Of a stretch of 64,000 bases of DNA, positions 52,787 through 61,213 are shown piece by piece. The notes below the pieces were generated by a model. The model had not been told where the DNA came from. It ran no database searches and worked only from the letters and a program-made list of their open reading frames with translations. A program made the translations under genes and the position numbers. The DNA is taken from NCBI RefSeq assembly GCF_014642735.1, contig NZ_BMIV01000001.1, positions 186,001 through 250,000 of the forward strand. Reading direction: 5' to 3'. The first letter of the stretch is position 1. Each line of letters begins with the position of its first letter. The DNA is from Paracoccus acridae. GTDB lineage: Bacteria; Pseudomonadota; Alphaproteobacteria; Rhodobacterales; Rhodobacteraceae.

Positions 52787-53395
52787 TCAGGATCGAAGGC
52801 TGTCCAGCGGGATGGTCTTTCCGAAGCCTTCCTTCTTGGGGAACATCTGCCTGACATCGGCGTCCGAGGGTGACTTGTCGGCCAGGGCCTTGCGCGCCTC
52901 GAAGATCGCGATGTCCTTCTTGATCGCCAGGACGCGGGCCAGGATCCGCGGGATCTTGACCGCTTCCAGCGTGGCGGCAACGGCGAATAGCAAGGCCAGC
53001 GATTGCAGGGCGCGCCGCGCCGCATCGGGAACCTGGATCAGGAAATAGGGCAGCCGCCACGGGGTATCGGGGACGACCGCGATCACCATCAGCAGCGCCA
53101 CGACAGCCGCGACAAGGCCCAGGATCGAAAACAGGGTATGAACGGCGCGCGAAAGTTCCTGCGCCAGTTCGTCGATCTTCATGACCGAACGTCCCGATGA
53201 CGACAGGCTGCCGATCACAAGGGACACCGTCGGAAGGATGCTGGCCGACACCAGCCCCAGAAAGGTCACGAGCATCCGGGACGGATCGCCGATCAGAAGC
53301 GCCGGCGGCAGGATTGCGCCGGCTGCCAGGCCTGCGGTCAGTGCAACAACTCTTGGCCCTCGAAGCGGCAATCTATCTTCCCGGCAGCGGCCCAT
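52787..53395 (-). CDS. small four-helix membrane protein, unknown function (module with the next gene)
   Basis: A 202-residue protein with four likely membrane segments: VVALTAGLAAGAILPPALLI (about 16-36), LVTFLGLVSASILPTVSLVI (about 42-62), TLFSILGLVAAVVALLMVIAVV (about 87-108) and ALQSLALLFAVAATLEAVKI (about 128-148). A charged cytoplasmic-type tail of about 50 residues ends KKEGFGKTIPLDSLRS. I recognise no family. Its 5' end overlaps the upstream soluble-protein gene by 58 bases, so the two are likely coupled, or a later start is used. Confidence 0.6.
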   Translation of the reverse strand: MGRCREDRLPLRGPRVVALTAGLAAGAILPPALLIGDPSRMLVTFLGLVSASILPTVSLVIGSLSSSGRSVMKIDELAQELSRAVHTLFSILGLVAAVVALLMVIAVVPDTPWRLPYFLIQVPDAARRALQSLALLFAVAATLEAVKIPRILARVLAIKKDIAIFEARKALADKSPSDADVRQMFPKKEGFGKTIPLDSLRS

Positions 53396-54342
53396 TCCCT
53401 CAGGGCCTCGACGATCCTGAGCATAGCATCGGTCGGATCAAGAAGCGATCCTTCCGTTGCGATGTCCTTCACGACCGACAGCTTGACCATGCCGCCCTGT
53501 TCCCGACCGTCGCCCTGCAGGCCCAGATCGGCGGGATCAAGATTGCGCAGCACTTCTTCAATGGCCGCCCTGGGGATGCGGACCTTGTGGCGCCGGTCCT
53601 TGATGAAGACCTTCAGCAGCCCTTCGACCCGGCCCCCTTCGGGCACCTCGGCCTCGAGCCGGGCAAGCGCCTCGTCCTGCCAGCCCATCATGCGCAGCAT
53701 GTCGAAGACCGTGGCCCCTTCGTCGCGGGCCTCGCCCACGGGCCGGGTGAACAGGTCCCCCGCCCCGGGGCTGCGGTACCGGGGGCGGGCGGACAGGGTC
53801 AGGTCGCTGAATTCGCTAAGCCCCTTTTCCCCGGCCGCCAGAAACCGTGCCAGAAGGATGATGCGCTCCTCGGCGTCCAGTTCCCCCGCCTGCCGCAGCA
53901 GGGCGGTGACATAGCGTTCCAGCATGGATGCCTTGACGGCCGTGCTTTCGATCAACCCGACATGGTTCCGGTTGACCGCGAAATACAGCACCCCCTTCAC
54001 CACCCGCGCGCCCCGTCCGATATCGACGTTCTGGACCAGGAACTCGTCCGTGTCGTCGTCCAGCGACTGCAGCACCGCCTGGATATCCGCCCCCGCCTTG
54101 ACATGGATGATCTGGCCGCAAAAGACCGGCCCGTCCCAGGTGGGGGGCGAGGAAACCTTGTTCAGGACGACGTGGCTGCCATCCCCGTCCAGGTCGATCG
54201 CCCTCAGCCGGGCGTTCTCTCCGATCAGGTGATTCTCGGCCCGGCGGCGCAGGACATCGACCAGGGTTGCCTTCAGGTCCATTCCCCGCAACGCGCCATC
54301 CGCCCTGGCTTCCCGGTATTGAATGGTCGCCCGTTTCGGCAA
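53338..54342 (-). CDS. soluble protein of unknown function, first gene of a two-gene module
   Basis: A 334-residue protein without signal peptide or membrane segments; I do not recognise the family. An N-terminal mixed region (RAIDLDGDGSHVVLNKVSS, FLVQNVDIGRGARVVKGVLY, FAVNRNHVGLIESTAVKASM) is followed by a helical middle (EERIILLARFLAAGEKGL) and a C-terminal part with KVRIPRAAIEEVLRNLDPADLGL. The TTG at 54342 lies seven bases after AGGAG and is the best-placed start; an ATG at 54282 would remove 20 residues. It precedes and overlaps a membrane-protein gene, which suggests a membrane-linked complex. Confidence 0.6.
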   Translation of the reverse strand: MPKRATIQYREARADGALRGMDLKATLVDVLRRRAENHLIGENARLRAIDLDGDGSHVVLNKVSSPPTWDGPVFCGQIIHVKAGADIQAVLQSLDDDTDEFLVQNVDIGRGARVVKGVLYFAVNRNHVGLIESTAVKASMLERYVTALLRQAGELDAEERIILLARFLAAGEKGLSEFSDLTLSARPRYRSPGAGDLFTRPVGEARDEGATVFDMLRMMGWQDEALARLEAEVPEGGRVEGLLKVFIKDRRHKVRIPRAAIEEVLRNLDPADLGLQGDGREQGGMVKLSVVKDIATEGSLLDPTDAMLRIVEALREWAAAGKIDCRFEGQELLH

Positions 54343-54626
54343 TGCACTGCTCCTGGTTGATTCTGGAACAGTATTGCACGTTAACAAATAGAACGAAACA
54401 AGAACATTGTGGGCGTGGGATCAGGAATTTGTCACCTGTCGCAAATACCGGACCTCCGACCCACTGCCTTGGGGGAGGTGCGCTAGCCCGACCGTTCCCG
54501 AACGGCGCCCGTGGACACCGAGAGCGCCGGATCCTCGACGTGGCCCATCACCCCTATACGCGGGCGCGGCTCTCGGCCAGTCTGGGCCCGACCCGGCGGT
54601 GCAGTCGCCCGCCACCAGGAGAACGC

Positions 54627-55580
54627 ATGAAGCCCGCAGAAAAGCCACATGTCTTGATCGCCTATCCGCTGCGCCCCCGTTTCATGGAGGTGCTGAAGGC
54701 GCGCTATACCCTGCACCGTCTTGACCTGGCCACGGACAAGGGCGCGCTGCTGGAGATGGCCGGCCCGGTCTGCACCGCGATGGTGGTGAACGGGCATGTC
54801 GCGGTCGATGCGGCGATGCTGGACGGGCTGCCCGCATTGAAGCTGGCCGCCTGTTCCTCGGCGGGGTTCGACATGATCGACCTGGAGGAGATGTCGCGGC
54901 GGGGCATCACGCTGACCAACACCTCGGTCGCCCTGGTCAATGACGTCGCCGACATGGCGGTCCTGCTGATGCTGGCGGCGCGCCGACGGCTGGTCGAATG
55001 CGACGCCCATGTCCGTTCGGGCGATTGGACCCGCAAGGGGATGTTCCCGCTGACCATGTCAACCGCGGGCAAGCGGGCGGGGATCCTGGGCCTTGGCAAT
55101 ATCGGCCTGGCGATCGCCCGGCGCTGCGAGGCGATGGGGCTGAAGATCGGCTACTCTGGGCGCAATCCCAAGCCGGGCGTGAACTATGACTATTTCGGCG
55201 ATCCGGCGGCCTTGGCATCATGGGCCGACATCCTGCTGGTGGCGACGCCGGGCGGGGCGGGAACCACGGGCCTGATCTCGGCCACGGTTCTGGATGCGCT
55301 GGGACCGCAGGGCACGCTGGTCAACGTCTCGCGCGGTTCGGTGGTGGACGAGGCCGCGTTGATCGCGGCCCTGCGCGATGGCCGCATCGCCAATGCGGGC
55401 CTCGACGTCTATCTGAACGAGCCTGACCCGGATCCGGAACTGACCGCCCTGCCGAATGTCACGCTTTTTCCGCATCATGCCAGCGGGACCGAGGAAACCC
55501 GCGACCGCATGTCGCAACTGACCATCGACAACCTTGACGCCTTTTTCGCCGGCAAGCCGCTTCTGACGCCGGTCAACTGA
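54627..55580 (+). CDS. D-isomer specific 2-hydroxyacid dehydrogenase
   Basis: A 317-residue NAD(P)-dependent oxidoreductase. The Rossmann motif is GILGLGNIGLAIARRCEAMG. LVNVSRGSVVDEAALIAALRDGRI and NAGLDVYLNEPDP are conserved, with the catalytic Arg in NVSRG and Glu in NEPD. The usual catalytic His lies in TLFPHHASGTEETRD. Close relatives include glyoxylate/hydroxypyruvate reductases; the exact substrate is unclear. The ATG at 54627 follows AGGAGAA. The 284 bp before it contain a short AT-rich patch and no gene. Confidence 0.9.
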   Translation: MKPAEKPHVLIAYPLRPRFMEVLKARYTLHRLDLATDKGALLEMAGPVCTAMVVNGHVAVDAAMLDGLPALKLAACSSAGFDMIDLEEMSRRGITLTNTSVALVNDVADMAVLLMLAARRRLVECDAHVRSGDWTRKGMFPLTMSTAGKRAGILGLGNIGLAIARRCEAMGLKIGYSGRNPKPGVNYDYFGDPAALASWADILLVATPGGAGTTGLISATVLDALGPQGTLVNVSRGSVVDEAALIAALRDGRIANAGLDVYLNEPDPDPELTALPNVTLFPHHASGTEETRDRMSQLTIDNLDAFFAGKPLLTPVN

Positions 55581-55628
55581 GGCGGGAGGTCCGCTGGCCG
55601 TATCGGCTTGCGCCTGTCTGATCCCGTA

Positions 55629-56180
55629 TCAAGTCGGCCCCGACAGATCGCCGGGCCGGTCAACGTCATGGGCCATGCGCGCGTCGATGGGGATCAGCCG
55701 ATCCAGCGGCAGGGTCGCCAAGAAATCCCGCGCGCCCTGATCGCCATCCGACGGGCCAAGGGCGCGGCCGAAATCGGCGGCGGCGATATGGGCCGGCGGC
55801 ATCCGCCTGTCGCCCCGCAGACAGGCGCAGCTTTCCCCTGACGCCAGCAACCGCTGCAACAGCGCGGCCGGGACGTTGGGCATGTCGCCCAGGCAGATCA
55901 GCAGGCCATCCGCGCCCGCATCCCGGGCCTTGCGCAAGGCAAGGCCGAAGGATGCCGACATGGACAGTCCGGGCGGCAAGGGATGCAGGGCAAAACCGCC
56001 CGGCAGGACTGCGCCGACATCGGGTGAAGAAATCACCGCCCCCAGGCTGTCGCAGCCCGACTGCTTCAACGCCTCGGCGGCCCAGGTGATCAGCGGCCGC
56101 CCCTGCCAGGGGGCAAGCAGCTTGTCATCCGCGCCGAAGCGCAGCGACCGGCCAGCCGCCAGGATCATGCCCAGGCGCAT
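55629..56180 (-). CDS. MobA/MocA-like nucleotidyltransferase of molybdenum cofactor
   Basis: A 183-residue NTP transferase. The nucleotide-binding start LGMILAAGRSLRFGADDKLL and the metal-binding LLICLGDMPNVP are typical of the MobA/MocA/CoxC-type family, which makes the guanine or cytosine dinucleotide form of molybdopterin. It overlaps the stop of the XdhC gene (TGATG), and XdhC proteins handle the same cofactor for xanthine-dehydrogenase-type enzymes. The pair is a common unit. Confidence 0.85.
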   Translation of the reverse strand: MRLGMILAAGRSLRFGADDKLLAPWQGRPLITWAAEALKQSGCDSLGAVISSPDVGAVLPGGFALHPLPPGLSMSASFGLALRKARDAGADGLLICLGDMPNVPAALLQRLLASGESCACLRGDRRMPPAHIAAADFGRALGPSDGDQGARDFLATLPLDRLIPIDARMAHDVDRPGDLSGPT

Positions 56181-57163
56181 CAGGGCGTCACGGCCACGAC
56201 CGGATCGCCCGCGGCCATCACCACCTCGGCCAGGACCGAGATCGCCAGAAGCCGGGGGTCGCGCGACGACGGGATCAACCCGATGGGACCGCGCACCCGT
56301 TCCAGAAGATCGGGCGGCACGCCCATCCGGGCCAGATGCGCCAACCGGGTGGCCTGGGTCGCGCGGCTGCCCTGGGCGCCGATATAGAAGGCGGGTCGGT
56401 CCAGAAGCGCGCGCAGGATCTGGGGTTCGTAGTCGTGGTCATGATAGAACAGCAGCGCCGCGCAGCGGTCGTCGGGGACAAGCTCCTCGAAATCGGGCAT
56501 CGGACCCAGGCGGCGGACGGTGCAGCCCATCGCCTGGGCCGCGTCCAGGTTGCGATCCTCGTGCGACAGAAGCACATGCTCGTACCCCATGGATTTCACC
56601 AGATCCGCAAAGACGGCCGCCTCGGCGCCGGCACCGAAGATTACGAACCGGATGGGCGCCTTGAAGGGGATGACGACATCGCCCGCCGCCCTGCCGGGCG
56701 CGGCATCAAGGGACAGGCGGCCGTCAGGCGACAGTCTCAGCGAGACGGGGCGGCGGTCGGCGCGGGCGGCGGACAGGTCCGCCAGCACGTCGAAGTCGCC
56801 GACCCGGAACAGCATCACCTCGATCGCGCCGCCGCAGGGCAGGCGCAGGTCGATAAAGGGCGACCCTTCGCCATAGCGCAGGTGCAGGGGCCTGCCGTCG
56901 GCCCGGACGCGCTGCGCCTGCAGGATCAGGTCGGCCTCGATGCAGCCTGATGTCAGGGTGCCGGCGAAGCTGCCATCCGCCGCGATCGCCATGGCCGTTC
57001 CGGGGTTGCGATAGGCGGGTCCATGGGTGGCGGTCAGAATCGCCATCACCGTTCCCGGCCCTGCCGCAAGGGCCGCCTCCCATGGGTCCAGCAGGGCAGG
57101 GTGGCTGGCGGTCCGGGCCGTCCAGGCAGGGCTGGGTCGCAGGTCCATGGCACGATCTTTCAT
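56180..57163 (-). CDS. XdhC family protein (molybdenum cofactor insertion)
   Basis: A 327-residue protein that, by family, holds and sulfurates molybdenum cofactor before its insertion into xanthine dehydrogenase-type enzymes. The N-terminal XdhC/CoxI domain has VMAILTATHGPAYRNPGTAM and GTLTSGCIEADL with the conserved cysteine. The C-terminal Rossmann part has IRFVIFGAGAEAAVFADLVKSMG and FYIGAQGSRATQATRL. Starts at 57163 or 57148 are both possible; neither has a clear ribosome-binding site. No target dehydrogenase gene is visible nearby. Confidence 0.87.
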   Translation of the reverse strand: MKDRAMDLRPSPAWTARTASHPALLDPWEAALAAGPGTVMAILTATHGPAYRNPGTAMAIAADGSFAGTLTSGCIEADLILQAQRVRADGRPLHLRYGEGSPFIDLRLPCGGAIEVMLFRVGDFDVLADLSAARADRRPVSLRLSPDGRLSLDAAPGRAAGDVVIPFKAPIRFVIFGAGAEAAVFADLVKSMGYEHVLLSHEDRNLDAAQAMGCTVRRLGPMPDFEELVPDDRCAALLFYHDHDYEPQILRALLDRPAFYIGAQGSRATQATRLAHLARMGVPPDLLERVRGPIGLIPSSRDPRLLAISVLAEVVMAAGDPVVAVTP

Positions 57164-57692
57164 TGTGGGGACGCAGGAACATCGTTGACGATCCGGCCTA
57201 GCATGAAGGGGACACATCTTTCCATCATCGCCCCCGGATCGAGTCTGACGAACCGCGCAAAGGGGCGTGGGGCCAAGGCGACTGGCGCGGGCCAGCCGAT
57301 CCCCACGGCACGGCTGGCCTTGCCCGAGGAAAGGCACAGACACCCGACAACCCCGCGCAGCCCGGAATGGCAAGAGGTCGGGCGGCAAGACAGAGGCTTG
57401 CGGCCACCCAGGCAGGCACGAAATGAAAAGGTTCGAACATCACGAACCGACAACGCTGCAGGGGGCATTCGGGTCGATGAAAACCTTGAGCGACGGCATT
57501 TTTCTGCTGGCTGCGACCCTGTTCGTTGAGATCCGCGGATGGCTGAGACCCGAGCGAGCAAGCAATTCGGGGATCTTCGGGCCGTGGTCGGATAGGCTGG
57601 ACCCATGGCAGATGCCGCATACGCCAGGGGATCACCATGGGGGTAACGCACCCACGCCGAGGCGGCTTTGGCGGCCCCGGGGCATGTCCCGA
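57164..57692. other. gene-poor stretch upstream of xdhC
   Basis: About 530 bp with no gene I can support. Open frames on both strands are Arg- and Pro-rich with no family resemblance or ribosome-binding site, and GC is near the window average. No hairpin with T-run was seen. It probably holds the xdhC-mobA promoter, and could include decayed sequence. Confidence 0.4.
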
Positions 57693-58643
57693 CTATGACG
57701 CCGCCGGTCCCGCCGCGCTGTCATCCAGGCTAAGCACCGCGACCGCCCGGTTGACGGCGGTCGTGAACAATTGCCGCGCCGTGCCGGAATGGTCCGCCGG
57801 CCCGGGTGCGGCCCGCGCCATCAGGCCCACCGGACCCTCGGTCAGGCGGGTCGCGACAGGCAGGCGCACCAGCCGCCCGGCCGCGACCTCGCCCGCCACC
57901 ACCCCGGCCGAGATCAGCCAGACCGCATCGCTTTGGGCGGTCAAGGCCAGGCCGAAGGCGCCCGAGACCGTTTCGATCCGGCGCGGGGGCAGGGTCACGC
58001 CCTCGGCGATCAGCAGCCTTTCGACGATGGGCCGGATCGCGGCCCAGGGTGGGGGATAGAGCACCGTCCAGTCCCCGATCCGCCGCAGGTCGGGGTCGGA
58101 CAGGATCGGATGGCCGGGTCGCACGACGACCGCCACCTCCTCGAGGTAAAGCTGCGTGAAGCTGAGGCCGCGCATCGTGGCGGGATCCCCCAGCCGCCCG
58201 ATCACCAGATCCAGCCCGCCGCCCCGCAACTGGTCGGTCAGCGCCTCATGCGATCCGTCGGCCACGGTCAGGTGCAGGTCGGGGGCCAGCCGCGCCATCT
58301 CGATCGCGATCTGCGGCATCAGGCGCGCCGCCACCGAGGGCAGCGCCCCCACCGTCAGCGCCAGGACGCCCTTGCCGCCGTCCCGCAGCCCCGACATCCC
58401 CTGTTCAAGCGCGGACAGGCTGGCCTGGGCATGGGCCAGAAAGAACGTGCCCTGAGGGGTGGGGGCAACGCCGCCCCTGTCGCGGGTCAGAAGCTGGACG
58501 CCCAGAATGGCCTCGAGTTCGGCCAGGGTGCGGGAAATGGCGGGCTGGGTCAGCGACAGCCGCTCGGCCGCGCGCTTCAGGCTTTGCTGGCGCAGGATCT
58601 CGGTGAAGGCCTGCAGGTGGCGGATCTTGATGCGACGGTCCAC
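57693..58643 (-). CDS. pcaQ: LysR-type regulator of protocatechuate catabolism (PcaQ)
   Basis: This 316-residue LysR protein has its HTH at about 10-65 (RHLQAFTEILRQQSLKRAAERLSLTQPAISRTLAELEAILG) and effector domain after 90 (LTVGALPSVAARLMPQIAIEMA). It is divergent from the pobA-pca genes, which is where PcaQ is found. The motif DRRIKIRHL is the usual PcaQ start. The GTG at 58643 gives this; a TTG three codons upstream is also possible. It should activate the operon in response to a pathway intermediate. A classic PcaQ box is not obvious in the 110-bp intergenic region. Confidence 0.9.
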   Translation of the reverse strand: MDRRIKIRHLQAFTEILRQQSLKRAAERLSLTQPAISRTLAELEAILGVQLLTRDRGGVAPTPQGTFFLAHAQASLSALEQGMSGLRDGGKGVLALTVGALPSVAARLMPQIAIEMARLAPDLHLTVADGSHEALTDQLRGGGLDLVIGRLGDPATMRGLSFTQLYLEEVAVVVRPGHPILSDPDLRRIGDWTVLYPPPWAAIRPIVERLLIAEGVTLPPRRIETVSGAFGLALTAQSDAVWLISAGVVAGEVAAGRLVRLPVATRLTEGPVGLMARAAPGPADHSGTARQLFTTAVNRAVAVLSLDDSAAGPAAS

Positions 58644-58753
58644 GCTTGCCAATTCTGGTAAGTATCCGCGCTGTTATCTCATTTTACATGGCGCTTTGCA
58701 CATGCAATCGTGGTCCTGCGAATGGGGGGCGTTCGCGGCGGCAGCGGGGGATC

Positions 58754-59923
58754 ATGCGCACACAGGTTGCCATCATCGGCGGCGGTCCGGCCGGTCTGCT
58801 GCTGGGGCAATTGCTGCACCGGCAGGGCATCGACGCCGTGGTGATCGAACGCAAGACCCGCGACTATGTCCTGGGCCGGATCAGGGCCGGCGTCCTTGAA
58901 GCCGGGCTGGTGCGCCTGATGGAGGAGGCGGGCGTGGCCGACCGTCTCCATGCCGAGGGGCACGTTCATCACGGCACCCGGATCGCCGTGGACGGCCGGA
59001 TGTTCCATGTGGATTTCAGCGGACTGACGGGAACCCCGGTCGTCGTCTATGGTCAGACCGAGGTGACGCGCGACCTTTACGACGCCCGCGAGGCTGCGGG
59101 CCTGCCGACCGAGTTCCGGGCCGAGGACGTGGCGATCCACGGCGCCGACACCGACAGCCCCCATGTCACCTTCACGCGGGATGGAACCGGGCATCGCATC
59201 GACTGCGATTTCGTGGCGGGCTGCGACGGTTTTCACGGCATCAGCCGCCAGACGATCCCCCTGACGGTCCGGCGCGAATACGAGAAAACCTATCCCTTCG
59301 GCTGGCTGGGCGTGCTGTCGCGGACGCCGCCGGTCCATGACGAACTGATCTATGTCAGTTCCGAACGCGGTTTCGCGCTCTGCTCGATGCGCAACGACAA
59401 CCTGTCGCGCTACTACATCCAGTGCGCCCTGTCCGACCATCCTTCGGACTGGACCGACGCCGCCTTCTGGGCCGAACTGAAGCGCCGCCTGCCGCCCGAG
59501 GTGGCCGACCGGCTGGTCACCGGCCTCAGCATCGAGAAATCCATCGCGCCGCTGCGATCCTTCGTGACCGAGCCGATGCGGTGGGGCCGTCTGTTCCTGT
59601 GCGGCGACGCCGCCCATATCGTGCCGCCCACCGGGGCCAAGGGCCTGAACCTTGCCGCCAGCGACGTGCATTACCTGCACGAAGGGCTGCGGCAATTCTA
59701 TCGCGACAACGACTGCACGGGCATCGACGCCTATTCCGAACGCGCCCTTTTGCGGGTCTGGAAGGCGGAACGCTTCAGCTGGTGGTTCAGCGGCCTTTTG
59801 CACCGCTATCCCGACATGTCGCCCTTCGACCTGAAGATGCAGCAGGCAGACATCGCCTTTCTTCGCGACAACCGGGCGCAGCAGCAGGCCTTTGCCGAGA
59901 ATTATGTGGGGCTGCCTTACTGA
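58754..59923 (+). CDS. pobA: 4-hydroxybenzoate 3-monooxygenase
   Basis: This 389-residue FAD monooxygenase hydroxylates 4-hydroxybenzoate to protocatechuate. FAD motif QVAIIGGGPAGLLLGQLL is at the start, DCDFVAGCDGFHGISRQTI in the middle and LFLCGDAAHIVPPTGAKGLNLAASD towards the end. The ATG at 58754 follows GGGGGATC and fits the family; the frame upstream is unsupported. The stop is TGATG, whose ATG begins the pcaD relic. It feeds the ring-cleavage genes downstream. Confidence 0.94.
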   Translation: MRTQVAIIGGGPAGLLLGQLLHRQGIDAVVIERKTRDYVLGRIRAGVLEAGLVRLMEEAGVADRLHAEGHVHHGTRIAVDGRMFHVDFSGLTGTPVVVYGQTEVTRDLYDAREAAGLPTEFRAEDVAIHGADTDSPHVTFTRDGTGHRIDCDFVAGCDGFHGISRQTIPLTVRREYEKTYPFGWLGVLSRTPPVHDELIYVSSERGFALCSMRNDNLSRYYIQCALSDHPSDWTDAAFWAELKRRLPPEVADRLVTGLSIEKSIAPLRSFVTEPMRWGRLFLCGDAAHIVPPTGAKGLNLAASDVHYLHEGLRQFYRDNDCTGIDAYSERALLRVWKAERFSWWFSGLLHRYPDMSPFDLKMQQADIAFLRDNRAQQQAFAENYVGLPY

Positions 59924-60108
59924 TGGAAACGACGCGGGCGAACGGGTCGATCTGCATGTCGCTGCCGCGCCTTCCCAAGGGCCGCGCATCCTGCGATACG
60001 ACAGGCGCGAAGGATGCGGACCCTATCCCCTGCGTGGAAACGCCCATGCGTCACCCAGCCATCCTTACCCGCTTTCTTCAGGAGATTGGCCATGTCCAAC
60101 CCGCATGA
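59923..60108 (+). pseudogene. pcaD: relic of pcaD (3-oxoadipate enol-lactonase) with internal deletion, in-frame 61-residue ORF
   Basis: An open frame of 61 codons sits between pobA and pcaC and overlaps both. Its N-terminal part has LPRLPKG. Read in another frame just after, the DNA gives RILRYDRREG, which matches the conserved early region of PcaD (LPKG-LRILRYDMRG). One missing base explains the shift. The C-terminal part, [14 protein letters not shown], resembles the last residues of PcaD and ends inside pcaC as expected. The alpha/beta-hydrolase core, including the catalytic Ser, Asp and His, is gone. The comparison is from memory of the family. Confidence 0.7.
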
Positions 60109-60493
60109 CACGGGAATGACCGTCAGGCGGCAGGTGCTGGGCGATGCCCATGTGGACCGCGCCGAGGCGGGCACCACCGACCTGGACCGGCCCTTCCAGG
60201 ACCTGATCACCGCATCCGCCTGGGGCACAGTCTGGGCCAGCGATGCCATCAGCCGGCGCGAACGGTCGATGCTGACGCTGGCGCTGCTGGCCGCGACCGG
60301 CAATTTCGACGAAATACCCATGCATATCCGCGCCACCGCCCGCACTGGCGCCTCGCGCCGCGACGTGGCCGAGGTGTTCCAGCATGTCGCGATCTATGCC
60401 GGCGTGCCCTGCGCCAATCACGCGCTGAAGCTGGCCAAGCAGACCTATGCCGAGATGGACGCGCAAGACACCCAGATGAAAGGCCAGCCATGA
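60092..60493 (+). CDS. pcaC: 4-carboxymuconolactone decarboxylase
   Basis: This 133-residue enzyme decarboxylates gamma-carboxymuconolactone to 3-oxoadipate enol-lactone. [39 protein letters not shown] and the [27 protein letters not shown] core with the family Glu/His are all present. The C-terminus has [13 protein letters not shown]. The ATG at 60092 follows CAGGAG and overlaps the pcaD relic by 17 bases. The stop overlaps pcaH (ATGA). Confidence 0.95.
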   Translation: MSNPHDTGMTVRRQVLGDAHVDRAEAGTTDLDRPFQDLITASAWGTVWASDAISRRERSMLTLALLAATGNFDEIPMHIRATARTGASRRDVAEVFQHVAIYAGVPCANHALKLAKQTYAEMDAQDTQMKGQP

Positions 60494-61212
60494 CGCCCGC
60501 CGAATTCTATCAGCGCGACCGCCGCCTCCAGCCGCCCGCGCTGACGCCCGACTACAAGACCTCGGTGGCGCGAAGCCCGCGCCTGTCGCTGATCTCGCTG
60601 GAAAACACCGCAAGCGAGATCACCGGCCCGACATTCGGGCATGGCGACATCGACCCGATCGACAACGACCTGATCAAGAACCATGCCAGGACCGGCGACC
60701 CGATCGGCGAACGGATCATCGTCCACGGCCGCGTCCTGGATGAAAATGCCCGCCCCGTCCCCAACACCCTGGTCGAGATCTGGCAGGCCAATGCCGGCGG
60801 GCGGTATCGCCACAAGAAGGACAGCTATCTGGCGCCCATCGACCCGAATTTCGGCGGCTGCGGGCGCACGCTGACCGATGGGACCGGCTATTACTTCTTC
60901 CGCACCGTCAAGCCCGGCGCCTATCCCTGGCGCAACTGGATCAACAACTGGCGGCCTGCGCATATCCATGTCTCGGTCTTCGGCACGGCCTTCTGCCAGC
61001 GGCTGATCACACAGCTTTACTTCGAGGGCGATCCGCTGATCGCGCAATGCCCCATCGTCCACACGATCCCGGACCCGGACGCGATCCAGCAGTTGATCGC
61101 GCGGCTGGACATGAACGCCTCGGTGCCGCTGGATTGCCTCGCCTACAAGTTCGACATCGTGCTGCGGGGCCGACGCTCGACCCTGTTCGAAAACCGGCTG
61201 GAGGGGAACTGA
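60490..61212 (+). CDS. pcaH: protocatechuate 3,4-dioxygenase beta subunit
   Basis: This 240-residue subunit holds the catalytic non-heme Fe(III). Iron ligands expected in the family are the two Tyr and two His residues: a Tyr in [11 protein letters not shown], another in [10 protein letters not shown], and both His in [26 protein letters not shown] also matches. It overlaps pcaC by four bases and pcaG follows after a single base. The enzyme opens the ring of protocatechuate. Confidence 0.95.
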   Translation: MTPAEFYQRDRRLQPPALTPDYKTSVARSPRLSLISLENTASEITGPTFGHGDIDPIDNDLIKNHARTGDPIGERIIVHGRVLDENARPVPNTLVEIWQANAGGRYRHKKDSYLAPIDPNFGGCGRTLTDGTGYYFFRTVKPGAYPWRNWINNWRPAHIHVSVFGTAFCQRLITQLYFEGDPLIAQCPIVHTIPDPDAIQQLIARLDMNASVPLDCLAYKFDIVLRGRRSTLFENRLEGN

Positions 61213-61213
61213 C

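Noticed and set aside
52787..54342. Identity with the Kiwa defence system (KwaA/KwaB)
   Set aside because: A four-helix membrane partner is compatible, but the soluble protein does not read like DUF4868 and gene order is reversed; kept only as an unknown module.
57160..57651. 163- and 137-codon minus-strand frames and a plus-strand frame in the pcaQ-xdhC gap
   Set aside because: Arg/Pro/Ser-rich, mutually overlapping, no recognisable domain.
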